Shown in pieces: positions 23,074 through 31,772 of a stretch of 64,000 nucleotides of DNA. The DNA is from Anabaenopsis elenkinii CCIBt3563 (GTDB lineage Bacteria > Cyanobacteriota > Cyanobacteriia > Cyanobacteriales > Nostocaceae). The notes under the pieces were generated by a model that saw only the letters and a program-made list of their open reading frames with translations, had not been told where the DNA came from and made no database searches. The position numbers and the translations under genes are program-made. Positions within the stretch are counted from its first letter, which is position 1. Every line of letters begins with the position of its first letter. Location: positions 1,511,217 through 1,575,216 of the forward strand of contig NZ_CP063311.1 in assembly GCF_015245355.1 (NCBI RefSeq), given 5' to 3'.

Positions 23074-25200
23074 ATGACTATTCAGTGTCCTACCTGCTTG
23101 ACAGAAAACGCAGACAATGCTATAAGCTGCATTGCTTGTGGTTTTCCCCTCACTCCCACCCAAACATCATCAACATACAATTTACCTAGTGGTACCATCC
23201 TAGGACAGGGAAAATATCAAATTGAAAAACTTTTAGGAGAAGGTGGTTTTGGGATTACCTATGAAGGGGTTTACCTGCAAAACTCCGCCAAAGTAGCCAT
23301 CAAAGAACTGTGGCCAGAAAAAGCCGCCAGAACAGGTAATACAGTCTGCTGGCCCCATTCCATCACCCCAGCAGAACGCCAAAAACAACTAGACAGCTTT
23401 CAAACCGAAGCCAGTTATTTATCACGATGCTCCCATAGAAACATAGTCAAAATCTATGAATGGTTCGAGGAGAACAATACAGCTTACCTAGTCATGGAAT
23501 TTTTAGCTGGTAAAACACTATATCAAATGTTCCAAGCACAAGGTAAATTACCAGAAAATCAAATCACAGATTATTTTATTCAAATTGGCGATGCCCTCAA
23601 GGTAGTACATCAAAATCAACTATTACATAGAGACATTAAACCAGATAATATCCTCATTGACCAGCAAAACAGAGCCGTCTTAATTGACTTTGGCGCTACT
23701 AAAGAATTTATCGCCGGACAAACCCGGGAAATGAGCGTTACCCTATCCCCCGGTTATGCTCCCCTAGAACAGTATAGCTACCGCAGTCAACGTTGGCCTG
23801 CTACAGATTTCTACGCCTTGTGTGCGTCCATGTATGAGTTATTAACTGCTCAATTACCCGCTCCCGCTACGGAAAGAGCGATCGCAGATACACTCATCCC
23901 CCCCCGTCAACTTTCCCCCCATCTGAGTCCTTTAATCGAAAAAGTGATATTAACCGGGATGCAGATGAGAGTTGAAGACCGGTTTCAAACAGCAGATGAA
24001 TTAATAGACGCTTTAAATGGGCGGTTTGTTTCACCTAGCCAAAAACGCGCTCGGGATTTGGTAGCAAGGGGGGAATTAACAGCAGCTGTACAAGCATATG
24101 AAAAATATCTCAAAACAGAACCCAACCATGGTGAATCAGCAGTTGAACTCGCATTAGTACAGATTCATCTCAATGATCATAAAGCCAAAATTGCCGCCGA
24201 AAAAGCAATACAATTACAACCACAAGATGGTAGAGGTTATGGGGTTTTAGGTCTGGTGAATTGTCGTCAGTCCAACTGGTCTGAGGCTATTAAATATTTA
24301 CAACAAGCAGCCAAACTCAGCCCCCAGGAAGCCTGGATACAGGCTAATCTAGGTTGGTGCTCAGGTAAGTCTGGTGATTGGTCTCAAGCAGAAATAGCTG
24401 TGAATAGGGCGTTACAGTTAGCGCCTGACTCTACTTTTGCTTTAGGACTCCAAGCTTGGATTGCAGTTAATCAACAGGAATGGAAAACAGGAGTAAAGGC
24501 TGCTACCCAAGCAATTTTTAAATCTAATTTACAGTCTAATTTACAGTCTAATTTACAGTCTCAAAGCACCCCATCTAGTGACCCTCGACTATTACAAGCA
24601 TGGGTGTATCCTTATTTGATTATATGCCTAGATCACGCCACTGTTACCCAGCAAGCCAGGGATGTGGAACGACGGACACAGGAATTTATTACTCAAGTCC
24701 CTGATAGTGCTTTCGCCCTAGGGTTTCAAGGTTGGAAACAAGCCCTACAGGGGTTATGGTCTCCAGCCCTATCTAATTTTACACTAGCTAGCAGTAAATC
24801 ACAGGTTCCCAGTTGGGTGTTGATGAATTACGCTATTACCCAGGAAAATCTCCATAATTGCGCCGATGCTATCCGAATTTATGAAACTCACCAGCACAAG
24901 TTCCCTGGTAATGCCTTTGTTTTATTCCGGTTAGGTACATTACATGGTAAACTAAATGAATGGAACAAAGCCCGCCTTTATCTAGAACAAGCAGTTCAAA
25001 TTAACTCTGATTATCCCCAAGCTTATCATAACCTAGGCTGGGTCTTACTCAACATTCGCAGCCCAGGCAATGAAGTAGAGCACTTCCGGGAAATGTTGTC
25101 AGCTTATCGTCAAGCTGTTCAACTGTATACACAGATGCAGCAACATTCATTAGCCGCAGATATTCAACAAGCCTTTCAACTGATTGGGATGAATATTTGA
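23074..25200 (+). CDS. Ser/Thr protein kinase with zinc ribbon and TPR repeats, 708 aa
   Basis: Zinc ribbon at residues about 5-25 (CPTCLTEN, CIACGFPL). The kinase domain at about 40-300 is complete: GEGGFGITY, VAIKEL, HRDIKPDNIL, DFGATKEF and SPGYAPLEQY. About residues 335-700 are tetratricopeptide repeats, with a short SNLQ tandem near residue 490. No membrane segment, so cytosolic. The layout is common in cyanobacterial kinases of the SPK type. Last gene of the cluster; a 13-bp inverted repeat follows at 25205. Confidence 0.85.
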   Translation: MTIQCPTCLTENADNAISCIACGFPLTPTQTSSTYNLPSGTILGQGKYQIEKLLGEGGFGITYEGVYLQNSAKVAIKELWPEKAARTGNTVCWPHSITPAERQKQLDSFQTEASYLSRCSHRNIVKIYEWFEENNTAYLVMEFLAGKTLYQMFQAQGKLPENQITDYFIQIGDALKVVHQNQLLHRDIKPDNILIDQQNRAVLIDFGATKEFIAGQTREMSVTLSPGYAPLEQYSYRSQRWPATDFYALCASMYELLTAQLPAPATERAIADTLIPPRQLSPHLSPLIEKVILTGMQMRVEDRFQTADELIDALNGRFVSPSQKRARDLVARGELTAAVQAYEKYLKTEPNHGESAVELALVQIHLNDHKAKIAAEKAIQLQPQDGRGYGVLGLVNCRQSNWSEAIKYLQQAAKLSPQEAWIQANLGWCSGKSGDWSQAEIAVNRALQLAPDSTFALGLQAWIAVNQQEWKTGVKAATQAIFKSNLQSNLQSNLQSQSTPSSDPRLLQAWVYPYLIICLDHATVTQQARDVERRTQEFITQVPDSAFALGFQGWKQALQGLWSPALSNFTLASSKSQVPSWVLMNYAITQENLHNCADAIRIYETHQHKFPGNAFVLFRLGTLHGKLNEWNKARLYLEQAVQINSDYPQAYHNLGWVLLNIRSPGNEVEHFREMLSAYRQAVQLYTQMQQHSLAADIQQAFQLIGMNI

Positions 25201-25204
25201 CACT

Positions 25205-25233
25205 GATTAAGTTTCCCCCTGGGAAACTTAATC
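25205..25233. terminator. Perfect 13-bp inverted repeat between convergent genes
   Basis: GATTAAGTTTCCC and its exact complement are separated by three bases. It sits just past the stop of the kinase gene and before the 3' end of the convergent CBS gene, so it may stop transcription from both sides. There is no long T-run. Confidence 0.5.
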
Positions 25234-25297
25234 AAGTCCCTTGTTTTGGCGATCGCGAAGCGCTGTTACAATCAGACTCCCCGATGCGATCGCAATC

Positions 25298-25870
25298 TCA
25301 ATCAACCGGTTCTTGTGTTTCCATCTGTTGCTTTTGCGATCGCTGGTGAGAAGCTGATGCGAGTAGTTCCTCGACAACATCCCAAGCTGCAGCACATTCT
25401 CGCGAAGAATCACCCTTAGTTGCACAAATGCGTCTAGCTTCTTCCCGTGCAACTTCTATTTCATCTTCAATAAAAATGGGTTTGGGATTATCAAATAAAT
25501 CACTCTTTCTGAGAATATCAGTAATTGAGATAATTCCCAACAACTTCCCCTTAATTACCGGAGCGCGACGAATCCGGGTATTAGCAAACAACCGAGCTAC
25601 ATACTCCACCCCTAGCTCAGGATTGACCACAATACAAGGCTTAGTCATAATCTGATAAACCCGGATCTGTTTCGGGTCTTGACCATAAGCCGCAACTTTA
25701 TAAATAATATCAGTTTCAGTCACCATCCCATAGGGGTCATGTTCCGTGCGGGGTTCCACAATCAAAGCACGTAACCCTTTATATTTCATCAAATCTACCG
25801 CATCAGCAACAGTAGCAGAACCACTAATGGTCACCACATCTGTGGTCATGATGTCTTCAGCTTTCATCAT
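25298..25870 (-). CDS. CBS-pair protein with N-terminal half of CP12, 190 aa
   Basis: Residues 1-130 form two CBS motifs (MMKAEDIMTTDVVTI, then YQIMTKPCIVVNPE), a module that usually binds adenine nucleotides. The tail at about 140-178 matches the core of CP12: EEARRICATKGDSSREC, then AAWDVVEEL and ASHQR. CP12 bridges GAPDH and phosphoribulokinase of the Calvin cycle under redox control. The C-terminal CP12 part, with its second cysteine pair, is missing here; a relic of it is found on the tandem paralogue at 25913. Confidence 0.85.
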   Translation of the reverse strand: MMKAEDIMTTDVVTISGSATVADAVDLMKYKGLRALIVEPRTEHDPYGMVTETDIIYKVAAYGQDPKQIRVYQIMTKPCIVVNPELGVEYVARLFANTRIRRAPVIKGKLLGIISITDILRKSDLFDNPKPIFIEDEIEVAREEARRICATKGDSSRECAAAWDVVEELLASASHQRSQKQQMETQEPVD

Positions 25871-25912
25871 ATGTTGACAACTCCCTGTGAATACTTAGGT
25901 TGAACGGTGTTT

Positions 25913-26368
25913 TTAATCTTCGTAGATTCTCGCCTCTGGAGCATTGGGAAATTCTTCGCAGTACATAGCAAAATTACTTTTGGGATTCTCCACAAAGTCA
26001 CTTTTTCTGAGAATATCAGTAATAGAGATAATTCCTAACAACTTCCCCTTAATTACCGGAGCGCGACGAACCCGCGTATTAGCAAACAACCGAGCCACAT
26101 ATTCCACCCCTAGCTCAGGATTGACCACAATACAAGGCTTAGTCATAATCTCATAAACTCGCACTTGTTTAGGGTCTTTACCGTAAGCACCCACTTTATA
26201 GACAATATCCGTTTCAGTCACCATCCCATAGGGGTCATTTTCCGTGCGCGGTTCCACCACCAAGGAGCGCAGTTTATGATCTTTCATCAGTTTTACCGCC
26301 TCTGCAACGGTAGCGGAACCACTAATGGTGACCACATCTGTGGTCATGATTTCTTCTGCTTTCATCAT
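25913..26368 (-). CDS. CBS-pair protein with C-terminal half of CP12, 151 aa
   Basis: Tandem paralogue of the gene at 25298; the CBS parts are nearly identical at both DNA and protein level. The tail reads YCEEFPNAPEARIYED, which matches the C-terminal GAPDH-binding end of CP12 (canonical YCEENPDAAECRVYDD), but the second cysteine of that pair is Ala. The AWD-VEEL core is absent. I chose the start at the first of two Met codons corresponding to the paralogue; the frame extends 13 codons further upstream. Confidence 0.8.
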   Translation of the reverse strand: MMKAEEIMTTDVVTISGSATVAEAVKLMKDHKLRSLVVEPRTENDPYGMVTETDIVYKVGAYGKDPKQVRVYEIMTKPCIVVNPELGVEYVARLFANTRVRRAPVIKGKLLGIISITDILRKSDFVENPKSNFAMYCEEFPNAPEARIYED

Positions 26369-26467
26369 CGCGACATTTTCTCCCCTGACAACTATTAATT
26401 TATACACATTACCTAGTATATACCACTATATACCCCGGTGTGCGCCAAGAAATTCCTCAACCATAGT

Positions 26468-26791
26468 TCACAGTATCTTTTCTACAGCTGCGGTGAATTT
26501 TTCATAGCCTACTACCCCGACTATGGTTTCCGATGGCTGACCATCCTTAAAAAATATAACCGTCGGTAAACTACGGATACCCAGTTTTTTAGCCATAGCT
26601 GGGTTATCGTCAACGTCTAATTTCACTATCTTAGCCCTATCTTGGTATTCCTGGGCGAGTTTATCCATATAATGGCTCACCATCTTACACGGACCGCACC
26701 AAGTCGCAGTGCAATCTAACACCACCGATGGGTTATCCCGTAAACAGGTATCGAATTCTGTTTCTTGAATATATTCAACTGTACTTGTCAC
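26468..26791 (-). CDS. trxA: Thioredoxin, 107 aa
   Basis: Contains the active site WCGPCK and the cis-proline region SLPTVIFF. I chose GTG at 26791: AAGGAG lies five bases upstream and the product is then 107 residues, the usual thioredoxin length. The frame continues to an ATG at 26842 but that would add 17 unusual residues. A cytosolic disulphide reductase, plausibly linked to redox control of targets such as CP12 encoded next door. Confidence 0.88.
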   Translation of the reverse strand: MTSTVEYIQETEFDTCLRDNPSVVLDCTATWCGPCKMVSHYMDKLAQEYQDRAKIVKLDVDDNPAMAKKLGIRSLPTVIFFKDGQPSETIVGVVGYEKFTAAVEKIL

Positions 26792-27097
26792 AGGAACTCC
26801 TTGTGTTAATTTTAACGCTTTATTTTCCGCCTCAACTGCCATCAGTGATCAGTAGTTGTGCGGGCGATCGTAAAGGATATGATGGAATCACAATGAGCGA
26901 ACTTCTCCCTTGATGTCAAGGTTTCAAAATTACTACAGCCCTTGTGCCATATAAGTTTTAGTAATTTGATCTTTCGAGGATTACGCATACAATACCCTAC
27001 CTTTTCCTTGGTCTGAATCTTGGTCGGAACATAATTTAAGGTGTAGATTCCTTTCCCCCTGGGAATTTGGGATTGATAGTCAAAAATCCCACCTAAT

Positions 27098-27643
27098 TCA
27101 CAAACAACTATGTAAAAAATCAGCCACTGTTTCCACTGAGCGATCGCCATTAATCATAGTTAAACAGCCTTGTCGCCGATAATACTGAATTAAAGGTGCT
27201 GTCTGCTGTTGATAGATTTCTATTCGCCTATAAATCACCTCAGGACAATCACCTAAGTAACCCCGCTGTTGTAATCTTCCCACCGCCACATCAATAGGGA
27301 CATAAAAGTTAAACACTCGGTAATCAGACTTTCCCAAACTTGCCAATAGTTCATCCAGAAATCTAGCCTGGGGTAAACTACCAGGAAATCCATCCAATAT
27401 CCACCCCCCTTGGGCAGATGAATGATTCAAGTATTTTGAGATAAAATTAAAGATTACATCATCGGGAATTACATCACCCCTCTCCACATAAGCCTTAGCC
27501 TTCAAGCCTATAGGACTTTGGTTCGTTATGGACTGACGTAATATTTCACCAACGTCTATGTGTGGAATTTGCCATTGCTTTGAGAGTATAGCCCCCTGCG
27601 TCCCCTTACCAGTACCGGGAACTCCCAGTAAAATTAATCGCAT
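27098..27643 (-). CDS. adk: Adenylate kinase family protein, 181 aa
   Basis: P-loop GVPGTGKGTQ at residues 7-16, DVGEILR and the signature WILDGFPGSLPQARFLD. The short lid (about VGRLQQRGYLGDC) fits the short-form adenylate kinases common as second copies in cyanobacteria. Transfers phosphate between AMP and ATP. The last strand and helix regions are conserved, so it is likely active; substrate could be another NMP. The 306 bases between it and trxA hold nothing I recognise. Confidence 0.8.
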   Translation of the reverse strand: MRLILLGVPGTGKGTQGAILSKQWQIPHIDVGEILRQSITNQSPIGLKAKAYVERGDVIPDDVIFNFISKYLNHSSAQGGWILDGFPGSLPQARFLDELLASLGKSDYRVFNFYVPIDVAVGRLQQRGYLGDCPEVIYRRIEIYQQQTAPLIQYYRRQGCLTMINGDRSVETVADFLHSCL

Positions 27644-27725
27644 CTTTCCACCCGCTCACTTATTGGTAAAGAATTACCTCAAAAATCCCACTGATTGATT
27701 AGCAGCTGTCATAACTTGAGATACT

Positions 27726-28100
27726 ATGTCTTCAGAGGTGATTTCATTTGTGAAACCAATGACTGCTGAAAAATCAAAAGACTATTACCTATGGCATAAG
27801 CTAGAACAAGCCCGGAAGGCGAAAGCCGCTAGCGGTGGCTATGCTGGCTATGGTTCCCCTGCTTTTGGTCAACAATCAGTACATGGCGAATTAGTAGACA
27901 ATCCCGCCGAACAACAGATTATTGATTTAATTCGCCGCCATCACAAGTCAGGAAAATCCCTTCCACAGATTGCTACCTGGTTAAACCAGCAAGGATATAC
28001 AACCAAGCGAGGTAGTCAGTGGCGACCTGTGTCAGTGAAAAGGGTTTTAGACAGACTTTATGGTAAAACTCCCAGAATCTCCGGTATGGACTCTAACTAA
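27726..28100 (+). CDS. Small protein with a lone recombinase-type domain, 124 aa
   Basis: Residues about 58-115 match the Recombinase region of large serine recombinases (NPAEQQIIDLIRRHHKSG, then SLPQIATWLNQQGY and GSQWRPVSVKRVLDRLYG), but no catalytic resolvase domain is present. The N-terminal part is Lys/Ala/Gly-rich. Such stand-alone versions occur in many cyanobacteria and are probably DNA-binding proteins. An alternative start is ATG at 27759. Confidence 0.6.
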   Translation: MSSEVISFVKPMTAEKSKDYYLWHKLEQARKAKAASGGYAGYGSPAFGQQSVHGELVDNPAEQQIIDLIRRHHKSGKSLPQIATWLNQQGYTTKRGSQWRPVSVKRVLDRLYGKTPRISGMDSN

Positions 28101-28311
28101 TGGCTAGATTCCCTCTATTCACCCCCTTTGCAATCACCCTACTAGAATTTTACATTGTATTTACCTCTTCATAACCCAAACCTTTAGTAATCAATCGATT
28201 GCGCCCCTTTTACTTTTACATCCCTCGAATTATAACTAAATTTGCTCAAGTGTAATATGTATCTGACCAAAATCTTTACAAAAATTCATAAACTCACATC
28301 AACTCTGAAGT

Positions 28312-29508
28312 ATGCTTGATGACCCATTGATTGGCGTTCCCAGCGTAGAAGATGCCATAGATCAGCGCCCACTAGTTGTCACCCCGGATACATCTCTAAC
28401 TGACGTTATTAGTTTAATGAGTCGAACCCGAGGTAATACCTGCTCATTGCCTGACTATGATTCAGCAATTGGTTATTATTCTATGCAGGGTGTTCGTTCC
28501 AGTAGTGTTTTAGTCATGGATGGGGCGGAGTTATTAGGTATTTTTACAGAGCGAGATATTGTCAAACTCACTGCAGCAGGTGAGGACTTTGCCAAAGTAA
28601 AAATATCTCAAGTCATGGTACATCCAGTAATTACCCTTTCCCGCGCCGCCTTCCAGGATATATTTGCAGCCTTATTTTTATTTCGGCGGTATCGGATTCG
28701 TCACTTAGTCATCGTAGATGACAACCAACAACTAGTAGGAATCGTTTCCCCAGAAAGTCTCAGACAGGTCTTACGTCCCACCAACTTGCTGAAAATGCGG
28801 CGCGTATCAGAAGTCATGACCACTAGAGTGATTCATGCACCACCGACAACCGCCCTACTCACCTTAGCGCAGATGATGGCAAAACATCAAGTTAGCTGCA
28901 TTGTCATCACTAACACCGATTCCTGGAATGATATTCTCTACACCTTTCAACCCGTGGGTATTGTCACAGAAAGGGACATCGTGCAATTTCAGGCATTAGA
29001 ATTAAATATGGCGCAAATTCCCGCAAAAACAGTCATGAGTACCCCCTTATTTCTACTCAGTCCTGAAGATTCCCTGTGGTCTGCCCATCAACAAATGCAA
29101 CGCCGGCGAGTACAGCGATTAGTGGTATCCTGGGATTGGGGCGCCAAGTTAGGTATAGTTACTCAAACCAGCTTGTTACGCATATTTGACCCCCTAGAGA
29201 TGCATGGAGTCATAGAAACACTGCAACAAACAGTATCCCAACTAGAAGCAGAAAAAGCCCAATATCTCACCCACGAAACCCAAACTAATTACACACCAGT
29301 ACCTCTACCCCTATCTGACCACAGCAACACCAAACAAAACATCATTCCTTACGAAAACTTAGATACCTTGATTTCTAATGTACAAAGCCGCATAGAATAC
29401 TTACTCAACCACCCTAATTTATCCCCAGAATTACAGCAACAGTATTTAAGCTCAACCACCACGGAAATTCAAACAATTCGCCATTGGCTGCGTGCTGCAA
29501 TTTCCTAG
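28312..29508 (+). CDS. Four-CBS-domain protein, 398 aa
   Basis: Two CBS pairs: motifs near residues 20-130 (ITERDIVKLT-like FTERDIVK, SQVMVHPVITL) and 160-300 (SEVMTTRVIHAP, GIVTERDIVQ, KTVMSTPLFLLS). The last about 90 residues are a coiled coil and a helical tail. It resembles the sensory N-terminal half of cyanobacterial CBS-containing histidine kinases, without the kinase. Probably senses adenine nucleotides and acts through a partner. It is followed at short distance by menH. Confidence 0.7.
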   Translation: MLDDPLIGVPSVEDAIDQRPLVVTPDTSLTDVISLMSRTRGNTCSLPDYDSAIGYYSMQGVRSSSVLVMDGAELLGIFTERDIVKLTAAGEDFAKVKISQVMVHPVITLSRAAFQDIFAALFLFRRYRIRHLVIVDDNQQLVGIVSPESLRQVLRPTNLLKMRRVSEVMTTRVIHAPPTTALLTLAQMMAKHQVSCIVITNTDSWNDILYTFQPVGIVTERDIVQFQALELNMAQIPAKTVMSTPLFLLSPEDSLWSAHQQMQRRRVQRLVVSWDWGAKLGIVTQTSLLRIFDPLEMHGVIETLQQTVSQLEAEKAQYLTHETQTNYTPVPLPLSDHSNTKQNIIPYENLDTLISNVQSRIEYLLNHPNLSPELQQQYLSSTTTEIQTIRHWLRAAIS

Positions 29509-29565
29509 TAGAATCTTTTATTGTTATTAACCTCAACCCTGCAATACCAGGGAAGTAATAGGTTT

Positions 29566-30372
29566 ATGACTCAGCCAAAATACAATATTCACTATCATTT
29601 AATTAATCACCCCCACACACCAGTTATTCTATTTTTGCATGGGTTTATTGGCAATCTTCATGAATTTGATCCAGTGATTACATTACTGGGTGAGGAATTT
29701 TCCTATTTAACACTTGACTTACCTGGACATGGCAAAACTCAAGTATGGGGAGGGGATGAATACTATACAATGGAGAATGTCGCCCAGGGGGTGATTAACT
29801 TACTAGACCAGTTAAACATTCAACAGTGCTACTTAGTCGGTTACTCCATGGGTGGAAGATTAGCCTTATATCTAACCCTACATTTTCCCCACCGTTTTAC
29901 TAAAGTCATCTTAGAATCTGCATCCCCTGGTTTAGCAACAGCAACAGAACAATTAACCAGAGTTAAAACCGATGCTCAAATCGCCAGAAAGTTAGCCAGA
30001 ACTACTACCAAACAAGAGTTTACTAACTTCTTACTCCATTGGTATAATCAGCCCATCTTTGGAAGACTCAAAGACCATCCACAATTTACCGCCATGGTAG
30101 AAAGTCGCTTGCAAAATCACCCACTTGAGTTAGCCAAGTCATTGCAATATATGGGAACTGGAAAGCAACCCTCTTTATGGGACAAACTCCCAGAAAACAC
30201 CATACCTTTACTGTTATTAAGCGGGGAGTATGACCATAAATTTAGAGATATTCATACACAAATGGCGCAGAAATGCCCTTCCCAGGTAAAAGTTATTGCT
30301 GATGCTGGCCATAATACTCACTTAGAAAATACTACGGAATTTGTCAAAAGTATCCGCAACTTTTATAATTAA
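29566..30372 (+). CDS. menH: Alpha/beta hydrolase, probable MenH, 268 aa
   Basis: HGFIGNLHEFDP, DLPGHGKT and the nucleophile elbow VGYSMGGRLAL match 2-succinyl-6-hydroxy-2,4-cyclohexadiene-1-carboxylate synthase, which makes an intermediate of phylloquinone, the photosystem I quinone. The late Asp (LSGEYDHKF) and His (AGHNTH) of the triad are present. I chose ATG at 29566; the frame extends to a TTG at 29521 without a ribosome site. No other men gene is near. Confidence 0.8.
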   Translation: MTQPKYNIHYHLINHPHTPVILFLHGFIGNLHEFDPVITLLGEEFSYLTLDLPGHGKTQVWGGDEYYTMENVAQGVINLLDQLNIQQCYLVGYSMGGRLALYLTLHFPHRFTKVILESASPGLATATEQLTRVKTDAQIARKLARTTTKQEFTNFLLHWYNQPIFGRLKDHPQFTAMVESRLQNHPLELAKSLQYMGTGKQPSLWDKLPENTIPLLLLSGEYDHKFRDIHTQMAQKCPSQVKVIADAGHNTHLENTTEFVKSIRNFYN

Positions 30373-30395
30373 ACCTATAAAATTCTCAAATAAAA

Positions 30396-31091
30396 TCACC
30401 GCTGGGGGCTGATAGTGATAAATGCTCCTTGATTCATAGCCCTTAATTCTTCCTGTAACATTTTCTCATAAATTTGCGGCAAAGACTTACTAATTGAATT
30501 TGTTTCTATACCGTATCCCAAACTCGTCCAGGTGGGAGATAGTCGCCGCAAAACATCGTCAATTTTTCCTTGTCGTAACAGTTGAGCAATATCAGTTCTC
30601 CAAACTCTGGTATCCTTCAACCAACGGTAAACCACTATATCTTGATATTCTGGTGCAAAACTATAACTAGACCAAAACATGGCTCCGGGAGGTTGGGGAT
30701 GATAGCGAGGGGCGATTTCAAACCAAGTCTTATTGATAATTTGATACCTCCCCGCCGCAGTAGAGCAGTTATTTTTATTGGGTCCGCTGACAATTCTGAC
30801 GCATATTTCTGGATGGCGACTGAGGTCTTTTACCTGCTGACCACCATATAACAGAGAATAAGGACGGTTACCACTAGCCTCACTAGCGGAAATGGTGCGC
30901 ATCAAAGCACGGATGTAAGGATCACCCCCTCCCATCACTAAGGGTGGCTGTTGCACCATAAACACTGGCTCCCCAGGCGATCGCACGGAGCCATATATAT
31001 ACCACTGTAACAAATATACAAACCCCAGCAGTGCCGCCATGGGGCCAATCAGATGCTCAACGCCCTTGAGTTTAAAACCTTTGACTGTCAC
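30396..31091 (-). CDS. Membrane-anchored lambda-endolysin-type muramidase (GH104-like), 231 aa
   Basis: A hydrophobic N-terminal segment at about residues 13-33 anchors the protein. The domain from about 60 matches the lambda R endolysin family: ISASEASGNRPYSLLYGG with the catalytic Glu, SRHP and STAAGRYQIINKTWFEI. Such enzymes cleave the glycan strands of peptidoglycan. The start is GTG. No phage genes are near, and the anchor suggests a cellular role in wall growth or septal channels. Confidence 0.75.
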   Translation of the reverse strand: MTVKGFKLKGVEHLIGPMAALLGFVYLLQWYIYGSVRSPGEPVFMVQQPPLVMGGGDPYIRALMRTISASEASGNRPYSLLYGGQQVKDLSRHPEICVRIVSGPNKNNCSTAAGRYQIINKTWFEIAPRYHPQPPGAMFWSSYSFAPEYQDIVVYRWLKDTRVWRTDIAQLLRQGKIDDVLRRLSPTWTSLGYGIETNSISKSLPQIYEKMLQEELRAMNQGAFITISPQR

Positions 31092-31112
31092 AATCCTACA
31101 AACTTGGATAAA

Positions 31113-31772
31113 CTAAGCAACATTAGCAAATAGCTCTCCCCAACTTTTTTGGGGAGCTTCTGATTTAGCCACCACCTCAACAATTTTATTGCGGGAAGCA
31201 GCCTCAAACAAAGCCTCAACGGCCACCTGGGCGACCTTCTGACGGGGAATACTACCATCAAACAACGTATCAGCACCCTGCATTACCACACCATCAGAAT
31301 TATCTTCATTTTTCAAACCACCAGGGCGGACAATGGTATAAGTCAAACCACTTTTTTGAATATACTCCTCAGCCTGTTTTTTCCACACCAAAATCAGCCA
31401 AAACAAATTTAAGGGATGAAAAAACTCAGACACACACAAAGAAGACACTAAAACAAAATGCTCAATTCCCTGAGACTTAGCCGCAGCGACCAAATTTTTA
31501 GTACCCTCAAAATCCACTCTATAGGGCCCAGTGGGGTCAAAACTCGGTTTAGCACCGGTAGCGCACAGCAAAACCGTACTATCCCCTAAAGCAGCATTCA
31601 GGCTTTGTGGTTGTAACACATCACCCTCAACTAACTCTGCCTCACTGGGTAAAATAGTCCTAGCCTTATCTATATCCCTAACCAAAGCCCGCACGGGGAT
31701 ATTGCGCGCTATGAGTTCTTGGACAATGCGGCGACCTGTTTCGCCTGTTGCTCCGGCCACAAATGCTTTCAT
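31113..31772 (-). CDS. Atypical short-chain dehydrogenase, NAD(P)H-binding, 219 aa
   Basis: Begins with the Rossmann signature FVAGATGETGRRIV and continues with ALVRD and VEGDVLQPQSL, typical of Ycf39/SDR_a5-type proteins. The usual Tyr-x-x-x-Lys pair is not obvious (EEYIQKSGL), so it may bind rather than reduce. The ATG overlaps the upstream stop by one base (TGATG), so it is cotranscribed with 31772-32521. Confidence 0.75.
   Translation of the reverse strand: MKAFVAGATGETGRRIVQELIARNIPVRALVRDIDKARTILPSEAELVEGDVLQPQSLNAALGDSTVLLCATGAKPSFDPTGPYRVDFEGTKNLVAAAKSQGIEHFVLVSSLCVSEFFHPLNLFWLILVWKKQAEEYIQKSGLTYTIVRPGGLKNEDNSDGVVMQGADTLFDGSIPRQKVAQVAVEALFEAASRNKIVEVVAKSEAPQKSWGELFANVA

Noticed and set aside
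26792..26842. 17-codon N-terminal extension of thioredoxin
   Set aside because: GTG 26791 with AAGGAG gives the standard 107-residue protein.
26842..27150. 102-codon minus-strand frame between trxA and adk
   Set aside because: Overlaps the adk 3' end, has no ribosome site, no recognisable domain and unlikely composition.
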